Positions 27,150 to 36,311 of a stretch of DNA of 64,000 nt are shown piece by piece; within the stretch, counting starts at the first letter, position 1; every line of letters starts with the position of its first letter. Source of the DNA: Flavobacteriaceae bacterium S0862 (GTDB lineage: Bacteria; Bacteroidota; Bacteroidia; Flavobacteriales; Flavobacteriaceae); NCBI GenBank assembly GCA_023015825.1, contig JALKAW010000001.1, positions 682,001-746,000 of the forward strand, in the 5' to 3' direction. The translations under genes and the position numbers were made by a program. The notes beneath the pieces were generated by a model, which was given only the letters and a program-made list of their open reading frames with translations, was not told where the DNA came from and made no database searches.

Positions 27150-27195
27150 TTTGGGCACAGTTAGGGTATCCAGTAAAACATGGTCACTAAAACAT

Positions 27196-27228
27196 AAAAA
27201 AATCGAGCTTATAAAGCTCGATTTTTTT
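27196..27228 (+). terminator. Rho-independent terminator after the cytochrome/rhodanese gene
   Basis: Stem AAATCGAGCTT / AAGCTCGATTT with an ATA loop and T-run; it lies just after the frame-restored stop at 27190, supporting that stop as the true gene end. Confidence 0.9.
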
Positions 27229-27366
27229 CTTTAGTAACTTTAAAGTATAACTGCTGGTGAAGTATTGATTCTTAAAGTTAAATCAGTAAATATTCTAAAT
27301 TTCCCTTGAGTTATTTCCTTTTTACTAACTTTAATCCAAACACAGTAAACCTAAGTAAACAAATAA

Positions 27367-27381
27367 CGCACAAGTTGTGCG
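27367..27381. promoter_or_regulatory. Palindrome upstream of the Tat flavoprotein gene
   Basis: CGCACAA-G-TTGTGCG, a perfect 7+7 inverted repeat about a single base, ending 15 bases before the ATG at 27397. It is the most GC-rich patch in an AT-rich gap. It could be an operator or a 5'-leader hairpin. Confidence 0.45.
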
Positions 27382-27396
27382 AGTAGCATCAAAAAA

Positions 27397-29256
27397 ATGA
27401 AAAAAACAGACGAGCAGTTAGGAATGAATAAAGGTATTGCTCGAAGAGATTTCATACAAGCAACAGCCTTAACTTCTTTAAGTTTAATGCTTCCAACATC
27501 ATGCCTTTTTACCACTAACGAAAATGAGTTGCCTATAAATCACTATCCTCCATTAAAAACGGGTATGCGTGGTTCACATGACGGTTCTTATGAAACAGCA
27601 CATGCTTTGGCTCGCGAAGGTATTAAATTCGGTAACCCTATTGATTCAAGTGAATATTATGATCTTGTTATTGTAGGGGCGGGTATTAGTGGTTTAACTG
27701 CTGCATATGAATATCGTAAAAAGTTTGGGGTTAATTCAAAAATTCTCATTCTCGATAACCACGATGATTTTGGTGGACATGCTAAACGAAATGAGTTCAA
27801 TCAGTCACCAAGTACTCGTTTATCATGGGGTGGTACCATGAATTTAGAGTACAACTCCTTTAGTAAATCTGTTCTTGATTTTTTAACTGAATTAGGAATT
27901 GATGTCAATAGTTTGCATAAAAGACTTGAGTTTAATTACGGAAACGATAAACCTGCAATTTGGTTTGATGAAGATACTTTTGGTAAGAATGTGCTTATTC
28001 CTGGATTTTCTGTTTATAGTAGAAATGAAAATGTGCTCGATCAAATAGATAAATTCCCACTTAGTGAGCAAGGTATTAAAGCTTTGAAAGAGTTTTATAG
28101 GAAAGACAATAATGTGCTTGAAGATCTCTCGGAAAAAGAAATTGAAAAGGTGTTATACAAAACAAGTTATACTGATTTTTTAGAGAAGTATTGTATGCTA
28201 CCCAAAGAAATTATAGAAATATTTATTAAATCTACAGACGGCTATTGGGGAGTTCAACCTCACAGTTTATCAGTAGCTGAAGCCATAAGTGCTTGGCTTC
28301 CAGGGAGTCATCGATTGGGTGAGTCAGCATCAAAAGTAGTAGGCAATGAAGAATCTGAAGAAGTAGCTATGTTTCCAGATGGTAACGCTACTATTGCTCG
28401 CCTTTTAGTATGTTCTTTAATACCTGATTGCTGTCCTGAAGCAAATGCGAAAACCATAGCCATGGCTAAGCTTGATTATTCAAAGCTAGATTTGCCTAAA
28501 AATTCAACTAATATTCGACTATCATCTACGGTTGTAAATGTGAAAAATGAAGATAATAATGTAGCCGTTACCTATGTTCGAAATGGAAAAACAATTCGCG
28601 TACGATCTAGACATAGTATTTTAGCTTGTTATCATTCAATTATTCCTCATATTTGCCCTGAACTACCATCTTATCAGAAAAAAGCACAACAATATCAAGT
28701 AAAACACCCTATGCTTGTTACAAATGTACTTGTAAAAAATAGTAAAGCACTTGATAAACTTGGCATTTCTGGTGCTTACTGTCCTGGACGAATGCACGCC
28801 AAAGTATTTATGACTAAAGGAGTTAATACAGTAGGATATCAACCTAATTACGAAAAAGATGAGGCTATACCTTTGATGTTTTGGGGTATGATGGAACCAC
28901 CTACAAGAGATGTTCATATTCACAATCAGCTTAAGGGAGCAAGGATCAACCTTTTGCAAATGAAATTCGAAGACTTTGAAAGAGAGGTAAGAACAGTTCT
29001 CGATGGTTTATTGGGGCCAGCTGGGTTTAATGTAACTGAAGATATTTTGGCCATAACCGTAAATAGATGGCCTCATGGTTATTCTTATGGTTACCTAGAC
29101 CTTTGGGATGAAAAATATAGAGCTGGGGAAGCTCCTCATGAAATAGCGCGACAACCAATAGGGAATATAAGTATTGCTAATTGCGATGCTGCTGCTTCAG
29201 CATACAGTCAGTCGGCTATAGAAGAAGCTTTTAGAGCTGTAAATGAGTTAAAATAA
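27397..29256 (+). CDS. Tat-exported FAD-dependent oxidoreductase, spermidine dehydrogenase-like
   Basis: The 619-residue protein begins with DEQLGMNKGIARRDFIQATA, a twin-arginine signal (R16-R17) ahead of a hydrophobic stretch. An FAD Rossmann motif (LVIVGAGISGLTAAYEY) starts near residue 89, followed by FGGHAKRNEF. The D-x-x-LGM...RRDF start and the ending IANCDAAASAYSQSAIEEAF resemble proteobacterial spermidine dehydrogenase, a flavo-haem enzyme. Substrate is not proven; no haem motif is in this protein, and the cytochrome c-rhodanese gene just upstream may serve as acceptor. The terminator between them means separate transcripts. Confidence 0.82.
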   Translation: MKKTDEQLGMNKGIARRDFIQATALTSLSLMLPTSCLFTTNENELPINHYPPLKTGMRGSHDGSYETAHALAREGIKFGNPIDSSEYYDLVIVGAGISGLTAAYEYRKKFGVNSKILILDNHDDFGGHAKRNEFNQSPSTRLSWGGTMNLEYNSFSKSVLDFLTELGIDVNSLHKRLEFNYGNDKPAIWFDEDTFGKNVLIPGFSVYSRNENVLDQIDKFPLSEQGIKALKEFYRKDNNVLEDLSEKEIEKVLYKTSYTDFLEKYCMLPKEIIEIFIKSTDGYWGVQPHSLSVAEAISAWLPGSHRLGESASKVVGNEESEEVAMFPDGNATIARLLVCSLIPDCCPEANAKTIAMAKLDYSKLDLPKNSTNIRLSSTVVNVKNEDNNVAVTYVRNGKTIRVRSRHSILACYHSIIPHICPELPSYQKKAQQYQVKHPMLVTNVLVKNSKALDKLGISGAYCPGRMHAKVFMTKGVNTVGYQPNYEKDEAIPLMFWGMMEPPTRDVHIHNQLKGARINLLQMKFEDFEREVRTVLDGLLGPAGFNVTEDILAITVNRWPHGYSYGYLDLWDEKYRAGEAPHEIARQPIGNISIANCDAAASAYSQSAIEEAFRAVNELK

Positions 29257-29271
29257 AACTGTGCTAAATTA

Positions 29272-31005
29272 TTAACCTAAATTTTCTAATTTTTTCTCTT
29301 GAGTATTTCTACTAATAGATTGTAGTAATATTGCAATAACCATCACAATCACACAGCCTACAAAATTCAACCATAAAAATGGCAGATTAATAAATTCGTA
29401 TTCGTTTAGTAAAAATAATCCTATCACTAAGACTTGCGTAATTAATGCTGCGGTAAACACTGCATTTCCTTTTACCCATCTCACAAAAAATGCGAGTAAA
29501 AAGATACCTAAGACGTTTCCGTAGAAAATAGACCCAATAATGTTTACTAGTTGTATTAAATTTTCGGCGAGGTTTGCAACACAGGCGATACCAATGGCTA
29601 AAATACCCCAACCTAAGGTAAATAGTTTTGAGGCTTTTACCATTTCTTTTTCAGAATGCTTACCAGTATTTCGTTTGTATAAATCGATAGTTGTGGTAGA
29701 CGCCAAGGCATTTAATTCGCTTGAGGTGCTTGACATAGCTGCGCTTAAAATAACAGCTAATAACAAGCCTATTAAGCCTCTTGGTAAGTTGTTTAATATA
29801 AAGTTGATAAACACATAATCTTTATCGTTCTTTTCTACTTTTACTTGTTGTGCATCTGCTGCTTTTTCAATTAAAATTCTCGCTTCGCTTCTTAGTCCTT
29901 CATAAGCATTGTTTGCTTCAGCTATTTTGTTAGTTGTAGCTTCATTATTGTTATTAATAAAGTCGGCAATATAGGTTTGTTTATCATTAAAAATAGCGGC
30001 TTGTTGTGCTTGTAATGCTTTGTATTCATCGGCATATTCCGAGTTTAAAACTGTTTTGGTAGCATCTGGATTAAAATTTAAAGGTGCTGCATTAAACTGA
30101 TAAAACACAAATACCATCACACCAACTAATAAAATAAAGAATTGCATTGGTACTTTTAGTAAGCCATTAAACAATAAGCCTAATTGCATTTCTTTAACCG
30201 ATTTTCCACTTAAATAACGCTGTACCTGACTTTGGTCTGTTCCAAAATAGGAGAGCATTAAAAACGTACCACCAATAATACCACTCCAAAATGTGTAGCG
30301 ATTATTTAAGTCGAATGAGAAATCTAATACTTCCATTTTTCCATTAGCTCCAGCGATTTCTAATGCATTGGAGAATGTTATGTCTGCAGGAAGTTTACTT
30401 ACAATAATGATAAAAGCAACGATCATACCTGTGAAAATCACTACCATTTGGTGTTTTTGAGTCACGCTTACTGCTTTGGTGCCTCCAGACACTGTATAGA
30501 TAATTACAAGGATTCCGATGATGATATTTAGTAATACCAAATTCCAGCCAAGTACTACAGATAATATAATTGAAGGCGCAAAAATGGTAATTCCAGCTGC
30601 AAGTCCACGTTGTACTAAAAAAAGTATTGCTGTTAAGGTTCTCGTCTTTAAATCGAACCGATTTTCTAAAAACTCGTATGCTGTATATACATTTAATCGA
30701 TGGTACAAAGGAATAAATACCATACAAATAACAATCATAGCAATTGGTAGACCAAAGTAAAATTGTACAAAGCCCATTCCATCATTAAATGCTTGTCCTG
30801 GTGTAGAGAGGAAGGTAATAGCACTAGCTTGAGTTGCCATGACAGATAAGCCAATAGTCCACCATTTTGAGGTGCTTCCTCCTTTTAAATAATCTTTAAC
30901 ATCTCTATTTTTTCTGGTTATCCAAGTACCATAAGCAACAATGGTAACTAGTGTAAATATTAAGATAGTCCAGTCTAAGGTTTCTAATTTTGTAAAATGA
31001 TTCAT
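29272..31005 (-). CDS. Sodium:solute symporter (SSS family)
   Basis: A 577-residue integral membrane protein with about 13-14 transmembrane helices. SSS signatures: NRDVKDYLKGGSTSKWWTIG, SVMATQASAITFLSTPGQAF, YTVSGGTKAVSVTQKHQM, and SAAMSSTSSELNALASTTTI (Na+ site region). A soluble insert of about 90 residues lies between helices in the second half (near residues 310-400). The substrate is unknown, but cotranscription with a PIG-L deacetylase suggests a sugar or sugar-amine derivative (inference). It lies one base after a 37-residue membrane ORF. Confidence 0.92.
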   Translation of the reverse strand: MNHFTKLETLDWTILIFTLVTIVAYGTWITRKNRDVKDYLKGGSTSKWWTIGLSVMATQASAITFLSTPGQAFNDGMGFVQFYFGLPIAMIVICMVFIPLYHRLNVYTAYEFLENRFDLKTRTLTAILFLVQRGLAAGITIFAPSIILSVVLGWNLVLLNIIIGILVIIYTVSGGTKAVSVTQKHQMVVIFTGMIVAFIIIVSKLPADITFSNALEIAGANGKMEVLDFSFDLNNRYTFWSGIIGGTFLMLSYFGTDQSQVQRYLSGKSVKEMQLGLLFNGLLKVPMQFFILLVGVMVFVFYQFNAAPLNFNPDATKTVLNSEYADEYKALQAQQAAIFNDKQTYIADFINNNNEATTNKIAEANNAYEGLRSEARILIEKAADAQQVKVEKNDKDYVFINFILNNLPRGLIGLLLAVILSAAMSSTSSELNALASTTTIDLYKRNTGKHSEKEMVKASKLFTLGWGILAIGIACVANLAENLIQLVNIIGSIFYGNVLGIFLLAFFVRWVKGNAVFTAALITQVLVIGLFLLNEYEFINLPFLWLNFVGCVIVMVIAILLQSISRNTQEKKLENLG

Positions 31006-31006
31006 A

Positions 31007-31120
31007 CTACGACAGTGACTGAGTTATGATATAAAAAAGAATAATATAAATGGCATTAGCCACTAAAACCAGTGTGTACCAGTTTTTCCATTTTGCTTTT
31101 TGGTATGAATGATTTTCCAT
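31007..31120 (-). CDS. Small single-helix membrane protein, probable symporter partner
   Basis: A 37-residue ORF: MENHSYQKAKWKNWYTLVLV, then ANAIYIILFYIITQSLS. It has a charged/aromatic amphipathic N-terminus (KAKWKNWY) and one transmembrane helix. It is wedged exactly between the PIG-L gene (1-base gap) and the symporter (1-base gap), which strongly argues for a translated gene. Small membrane proteins next to SSS/NSS transporters are known (YhdT with PanF, MetS with MetP), so an accessory-subunit role is plausible. Confidence 0.72.
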   Translation of the reverse strand: MENHSYQKAKWKNWYTLVLVANAIYIILFYIITQSLS

Positions 31121-31121
31121 A

Positions 31122-33650
31122 TTAGTCAGTTAGTTTTTTGTTTAAATTGATATTATCCTTTCCAATAGATAGCATATTTGAAAAAAGTCTATAGGCTCCA
31201 GAAACGCCTGCAGGAAACTCTCTAAAAAAGCTTAATCCTGTATAAATATAATGACCTTTACCGTGTTTAGCTACTAGTAAACTGCCATCTTTTGGTGTTT
31301 CTCCTTTGTCGTTTATAGAAATAAGAGGTGTAAACTCTTTACTCCACTCATCTGGGAAATAAAGTCCTCGTTCTTGAGTCCAACCATCAAAATCTTTTGA
31401 CGTGATTTTATTCGGGAAATTTAGAAGTTCGTGGTCTGGATTTAATATTCTTACTTCAGCGTTTTCATCGGTAACTCTATCGCGTGATAATTTTAAATCG
31501 AAAGGCGCAATGTTATCTACCTTAACACCTCTACTAGTATTGTATTGTACAATCATATTGCCACCTTGTTCTACAAAGTCTAACAAAATATCTTGCTTAA
31601 ATTTTAGTTCATCCACAATGTTATAAGCCCTAATCCCAACAACGACAGCATCAAAGCGTGCTAAATTTTCAGCAGTAATATCTTCTGGCTTGACTTTGAT
31701 AACATTGTAGCCTATTTGTTGTAAGCTTTCAGGAACGACATCTCCAGCACCTTCAATATAAGCAATGTTTTCACCACGTTTTTGAATATCTAAGCGAACA
31801 ATTTTACTTTCACTTGGCAATAAAACCGTTTGAAACGGAATGTGGTTATAATCAATTTCAACAATTTCTTTTGAATAGGTTTTTCCATTAACAGTCACTT
31901 TTGGCACTAGCGTTCCTTCACTTTGGAATTTTGGAGGAATCACTGTAAACACTAGGGTTTGAGTGTCTCCTTTATTTTCTATCGTTACTTTTTGCTGCTG
32001 TGGATATACATTCCAATCGGTTGGATGTTCAAGGGTAATGGAGCCTTCTATATTATCTCTACCAGCTTTTACAACTACTTGTATTTCTTTTTGTTTGTCG
32101 TTTTCGAAAATGACTACTTTATTGCTAATGCTTGCAGATACTTCTGGAATAATTTCAAAAGGTCTATATAGTTCACCTTTATCTGGTTTTGAATAGCGAT
32201 ACACCACGTCTTTTGTAATTGTGATTGGAGTATTATTTATGGATAGATTGAAATTGACCGTTAACCCTCTAGGTGTTTCAGGTTTACCAATTAAGGTCTG
32301 ATCATCGACCTTATACATTCCTAAAGTTCCTTTTTCTTCAAGCCAATAAGGCGTGGTTGTTTTTATGCTTCTAGGTAAGGTAATTTCTTGTTTAAAAGTT
32401 TCCTTTTTGTTAGGTGATAATGTTAGATTTTTTTCAACTAAATTGCTTTTGGAAGATACTTTGTAGGATACCAAATTTAGAGCAGCATTACTTCGGTTTA
32501 AAGTTTCAAAATTTAATGTAATATCACTTCCAGTACTTGTGGTAGGTGTGCTGGCCGATACTTCTAAATACAAGCCTAAACACGATTCAATAATATTTTT
32601 TAACTCCTTGGTTTTTATATCCTTCCAATGCTTGTCTTCAATTTTTTGTAGAAGTTGATATGCGCTTACTAAATCGTTTAAATGCACCGAAGGATCTCTA
32701 AAATTAAAGTTTTTTTCTACTTTATTTAAAATATCTCCAATGGCTTTTCCGCCTTTAACACGATTCCATGACACATCGATACCTGAAAAGATATTGTCTT
32801 TATCTTCTGGGAAATTCCCTTTTAAAAACTCTATATATTCATCCTGTGACCCACGAGTAGTTAAACGACCAAATCCTTGACATAAATGTTGATTACTTGC
32901 CAGTGACGCAACTTCGTTATTAGACAATCCCTTGTGCGGATAAAAAACGCCTACATCAAAATTTAACATGTTGCTTTTGTCTACTTTTTTAAAGTTTTCT
33001 TCACTGCCAAAGCGCCACCAAGACAAATTATAGAACAATCTTTTTGGTTGCCATGTATCTACAAATTGCAATTGGTTTGGATAGCTGTTTTTATCGCCAA
33101 CCAAATCGAAAGCCTCCATGCTTAACATTGCAGATCCTGTGTGGTGTCCGTGAGTGGTTCCTGGTGTTCTATGGTCAAAACGGTTTATAATGACGTCTGG
33201 TTTAAATTGGCGTATAGCCCAAATAACATCACCTAATACTTTTTCTTTATCCCAAATTGCAAAGGTTTCGTCAGGATGTTTGGAATATCCAAAATCATTT
33301 GCTCTTGTAAAACGTTGCTCACCACCATCTACACGTCGTGCAGCTAATAATTCTTGCGTACGAATAACGCCTAACAATTCCCTAATTTCTGGACCAATTA
33401 AGTTTTGGCCACCATCCCCACGAGTCACAGATAGATAAGCTGTTCTAGCCTTAACATGATTGGACATGTAAGAGATAAGACGTGTATTCTCATCGTCAGG
33501 ATGGGCAGCAACATATAACACAGACCCTAAAACGTTTAGTTTTTGAACCGCTTCATAAATCTCAGAAGTACTTGGTTTTTTAGGCTGTTGTCCGTAAGTA
33601 ATTATGGCAGAAAAAAGAGCAAAGACTATTGCTAATTTGAACTTTTGCAT
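31122..33650 (-). CDS. Large secreted PIG-L (LmbE-like) deacetylase
   Basis: The 842-residue protein has a Sec signal (MQKFKLAIVFALFSAIITYG) and an N-terminal PIG-L N-acetylglucosaminyl deacetylase domain: VAAHPDDENTRLISYMSNHV (H50-P-D-D-E) with HRTPGTTHGHHTGSAML as the second metal-site region. The remaining ~500 residues contain NEW3/immunoglobulin-like beta modules (VVIFENDKQKEIQVVVKAGR, GSITLEHPTDWNVYPQQQKV) and a C-terminal ThuA-like/glutaminase-like Rossmann module (YNVIKVKPEDITAENLARFD, DAVVVGIRAYNI). It probably acts on exogenous amino-sugar polymers in the periplasm. Confidence 0.9.
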   Translation of the reverse strand: MQKFKLAIVFALFSAIITYGQQPKKPSTSEIYEAVQKLNVLGSVLYVAAHPDDENTRLISYMSNHVKARTAYLSVTRGDGGQNLIGPEIRELLGVIRTQELLAARRVDGGEQRFTRANDFGYSKHPDETFAIWDKEKVLGDVIWAIRQFKPDVIINRFDHRTPGTTHGHHTGSAMLSMEAFDLVGDKNSYPNQLQFVDTWQPKRLFYNLSWWRFGSEENFKKVDKSNMLNFDVGVFYPHKGLSNNEVASLASNQHLCQGFGRLTTRGSQDEYIEFLKGNFPEDKDNIFSGIDVSWNRVKGGKAIGDILNKVEKNFNFRDPSVHLNDLVSAYQLLQKIEDKHWKDIKTKELKNIIESCLGLYLEVSASTPTTSTGSDITLNFETLNRSNAALNLVSYKVSSKSNLVEKNLTLSPNKKETFKQEITLPRSIKTTTPYWLEEKGTLGMYKVDDQTLIGKPETPRGLTVNFNLSINNTPITITKDVVYRYSKPDKGELYRPFEIIPEVSASISNKVVIFENDKQKEIQVVVKAGRDNIEGSITLEHPTDWNVYPQQQKVTIENKGDTQTLVFTVIPPKFQSEGTLVPKVTVNGKTYSKEIVEIDYNHIPFQTVLLPSESKIVRLDIQKRGENIAYIEGAGDVVPESLQQIGYNVIKVKPEDITAENLARFDAVVVGIRAYNIVDELKFKQDILLDFVEQGGNMIVQYNTSRGVKVDNIAPFDLKLSRDRVTDENAEVRILNPDHELLNFPNKITSKDFDGWTQERGLYFPDEWSKEFTPLISINDKGETPKDGSLLVAKHGKGHYIYTGLSFFREFPAGVSGAYRLFSNMLSIGKDNINLNKKLTD

Positions 33651-33672
33651 GGTTATTTTGATTTGCTAAAAT

Positions 33673-33700
33673 CAAATATATAAAAGAAACTAGGCGCAAA
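33673..33700 (-). promoter_or_regulatory. Candidate promoter of the PIG-L operon
   Basis: On the minus strand TTTG (33697-33700), a 16-base spacer and TATATTTG (33673-33680). The spacer is slightly short. An 8-base inverted repeat TTTGATTT / AAATCAAA (33657-33676) overlaps the expected start region and could be an operator. Confidence 0.45.
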
Positions 33701-33726
33701 GCTTGGTTTTAATCTTTCTTTAACGG

Positions 33727-34791
33727 TTAGAGCCACTTTTTTCGTTTAAAGTAGAAAATCATGCCAATAAAAAGAACAATCATAATTCCCCATAAAACGA
33801 AATACCCATATTTATAGCTTAGTTCTGGAATATTCTCGAAATTCATTCCATAAATTCCCGCAATAAAAGTTAGGGGAATAAATATAGTGGCAATGATAGT
33901 AAGTACTTTCATGACTTCATTCATTTTATTGCTAATGGTAGTCATGTACATGTCCATAAGTCCCCAAATCATTTCTCTATAAATATCAATATTTTCGGAT
34001 AATTGAATAATATGGTCGTAAATATCACGAAAGAAATGAATCGTTTTTTTATGTATGAGTTTGTGTTCAATTTTTTCAATGCGATTAATAATTTCTCGTA
34101 AAGGAAAAATGGCTTTTCTCACTCTTAAAACCTCACGTTTAAGGGCTTGTATTTCGGTAGTAATTTCTTCTTTTGGCTGGTCACTAAATAGATGATCTTC
34201 TAATTCTTCAATTTTATTCCCCATTGTTTCAATGATAGCATAATAATGATCTACTACCGAATCAATGAGTGTATATAACAAGTAATCTGCTCCTAAATTA
34301 CGAATACGCCCTTTTTTGGTTCTTATTCTATCTCTCACTGAATCAAATACATCGCCTTCTGCTTCTTGGAATGATAAAACATAATTTGAACCTAAAACAA
34401 AGCTTACTTGTTCTGAAACAATACTTTCATTTTTATCATAATACAGCATTTTTACAACAACGAATAAATAATTTTCATACTCGTCTATTTTTGGTCGTTG
34501 TGAGGTATTTACTATATCTTCAAGTGTTAAAGGATGAATGTCGTAATTGACACCAATTTTCTCAATTTCATTAGTATTATTAAGGCCATTTATATTAATC
34601 CAAGTTATAGAGTCGGTTAATTTATAATGAGCAACATCTTCTATGTTTTTTAACTCTTTTTCTTCTACATAGTCTGTAGTGTAATCAAAAGAATCTATGA
34701 ATAGTTTACTCGATTTGCTTCCAGTATAAATTAGAGCTCCAGGAATTTGCCCTAATTGCTTCTTATATTTTGTGGTTCTTTTTTTTGCCAT
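33727..34791 (-). CDS. corA: Magnesium/cobalt transporter CorA
   Basis: A 354-residue CorA: a long cytoplasmic domain with PLTLEDIVNTSQRPKIDEYE and a long stalk helix, then two C-terminal transmembrane helices with the GMN selectivity motif (YGMNFENIPE, G315-N317). It forms a homopentameric channel for Mg2+ (and Co2+/Ni2+). The final KRKKWL is the basic C-terminal tail. It begins 28 bases after the MscS-like gene on the same strand. Confidence 0.95.
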   Translation of the reverse strand: MAKKRTTKYKKQLGQIPGALIYTGSKSSKLFIDSFDYTTDYVEEKELKNIEDVAHYKLTDSITWININGLNNTNEIEKIGVNYDIHPLTLEDIVNTSQRPKIDEYENYLFVVVKMLYYDKNESIVSEQVSFVLGSNYVLSFQEAEGDVFDSVRDRIRTKKGRIRNLGADYLLYTLIDSVVDHYYAIIETMGNKIEELEDHLFSDQPKEEITTEIQALKREVLRVRKAIFPLREIINRIEKIEHKLIHKKTIHFFRDIYDHIIQLSENIDIYREMIWGLMDMYMTTISNKMNEVMKVLTIIATIFIPLTFIAGIYGMNFENIPELSYKYGYFVLWGIMIVLFIGMIFYFKRKKWL

Positions 34792-34819
34792 AGGATTACT
34801 AAGGTTATAAATATACTAT

Positions 34820-35356
34820 TTATATGGCATCACTGTCATCATCAATGGCATCTTTCTTAACTAAAGTCACAGCTTTTTGTAGAATTAAATTGTTTGGATA
34901 GGTCACTAAATCGCCATTATCCATTCTAAGGTGTAATTGAAAAGCCCTAATATCTTCAATAATGGCTTCTATTGGAAAATCTTTATCGTGTATTTGAATT
35001 TTATCACCAACTTTATATGGAAACGAAAAAAACATGATAACTCCTGAGGTGATATTACTTAAAATAGACCAAATAGCGAAGAGTGCAATACCAATTACTG
35101 CAAATACCGAAGAAAACACTAATGATAAATCTTCAGGTTCTGCACCAAAAATAATGGCTTCAATAAGTAAAACTACTAACAATAATGTAACCGTTACATA
35201 TCTGTTTATAAGATTGATACGCGCATCATTAATACTGCTTTTTCGACCTATTTTTCTAACAATGGTTTGAATAATAAACCTAAGCGCTAAGAATATTATA
35301 AATACGATTAAGGTTTCAATTAATTCGGTTTTATATGTTGTAAAGAAATTGTTCAT
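34820..35356 (-). CDS. Small mechanosensitive ion channel (MscS-type)
   Basis: A 178-residue protein from the ATG at 35356 (an in-frame TTG at 35374 would add MYKHYK but lacks support). It has three transmembrane helices and the MscS pore/beta domain: WSILSNITSGVIMFFSFPYK and VGDKIQIHDKDFPIEAIIED, then LVTYPNNLI. It lacks the large C-terminal cytoplasmic vestibule of E. coli MscS, as is common in short flavobacterial members. It probably relieves hypo-osmotic shock. Confidence 0.88.
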   Translation of the reverse strand: MNNFFTTYKTELIETLIVFIIFLALRFIIQTIVRKIGRKSSINDARINLINRYVTVTLLLVVLLIEAIIFGAEPEDLSLVFSSVFAVIGIALFAIWSILSNITSGVIMFFSFPYKVGDKIQIHDKDFPIEAIIEDIRAFQLHLRMDNGDLVTYPNNLILQKAVTLVKKDAIDDDSDAI

Positions 35357-35400
35357 TTTATAGTGTTTGTACAAAGATAAAAAGTTAGGTTTACAAACAG

Positions 35401-36306
35401 CTATTTAAGTTTAAGAGAATCTCTTAAAACAGCATCTTTGTTACTATTTTTACTCCAATAAGGCGATTTAATAGTTTCTAATTTGGTTGCTTTTGTTGTA
35501 AGCCTTTCTGGACCACTTTTAAATGATTCGCTCCAGCTTAATATTTCAAAAGGAAATTCTTCATTAAAATTAATGATTAAGGTTCTATCTAATTCAGGAT
35601 ACTCAATAGTATAAGAAGTTGCAGTAAGAGCTGCACTTGCTTGATAAGGTCTTAACTCAACGTGTTTTAAGCTAATAAATTCAAATGAAGGAATTATTTG
35701 TAAGTCTCCAGTTGGGAGCTGTTTAGGATTTATTCGAAGTTGTGTCCAAAGCTCATTTTCTAAAAGGGCTTTTTCTAATTGACTATTTTGGTCGGCTTCA
35801 CCTTGAAAATACGAATGCGAATTAATTTCAAACTTAGTCCTATTGTTAAGCTGTACATAGGTTTGTCCACACCATTCTTGTACTGAGCTAGATAATTTAA
35901 TAGCGTGTTCTTCAGTTGAAAGTGGGTAGAAGGTACTTTGCATAATGTAATATGGATAAATTCCTGTATTAAAGTTTTTAGTGGTATTGAGTTTTAAAAC
36001 TGATATATTTTCTGGGCTTTGAGTATCTGCTTTTACTTGTTCTTCAGGAAGAAAATCTTCGGTTACGAATATTAAAACGGCATGTCCTTCTCTAATTTCA
36101 CCATAGCGAGCTTGTTGCAGTTTGTAAGATGTTATTTCTGCTTCACCAGAATACCAATAATCTTTAAATTCTTGACTGAGAGTTCTATAGTTTACAATGG
36201 AATCTGCTACTTTGCTTTCATTTATTGTATCGTTATTTTTACATGAAAGGCCTAAAATAAGAAGTGCTACTATTAGAAATATAGGGTGATTTTGAATTTT
36301 TTTCAT
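35401..36306 (-). CDS. Bacteroidota conserved lipoprotein, unknown function
   Basis: A 301-residue lipoprotein: signal MKKIQNHPIFLIVALLILGL followed by SCKNN (lipobox Cys near 22). It is a single secreted domain with no catalytic motif I recognise; conserved-looking stretches are KDYWYSGEAEITSYKLQQAR, REGHAVLIFVTEDFLPEEQV and SVQEWCGQTYVQL. Homologues in my memory sit next to Maf genes in Flavobacteria, which has led to misnaming as septum formation inhibitor; nothing in the sequence supports that. It is 5 bases from the maf stop. Confidence 0.8.
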   Translation of the reverse strand: MKKIQNHPIFLIVALLILGLSCKNNDTINESKVADSIVNYRTLSQEFKDYWYSGEAEITSYKLQQARYGEIREGHAVLIFVTEDFLPEEQVKADTQSPENISVLKLNTTKNFNTGIYPYYIMQSTFYPLSTEEHAIKLSSSVQEWCGQTYVQLNNRTKFEINSHSYFQGEADQNSQLEKALLENELWTQLRINPKQLPTGDLQIIPSFEFISLKHVELRPYQASAALTATSYTIEYPELDRTLIINFNEEFPFEILSWSESFKSGPERLTTKATKLETIKSPYWSKNSNKDAVLRDSLKLK

Positions 36307-36311
36307 GTTAA

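Noticed and set aside
29387-30727. ORFs on the minus strand inside the symporter gene in other frames
   Set aside because: Shadow frames of a clear SSS transporter; the amino-acid composition is unlike real proteins.
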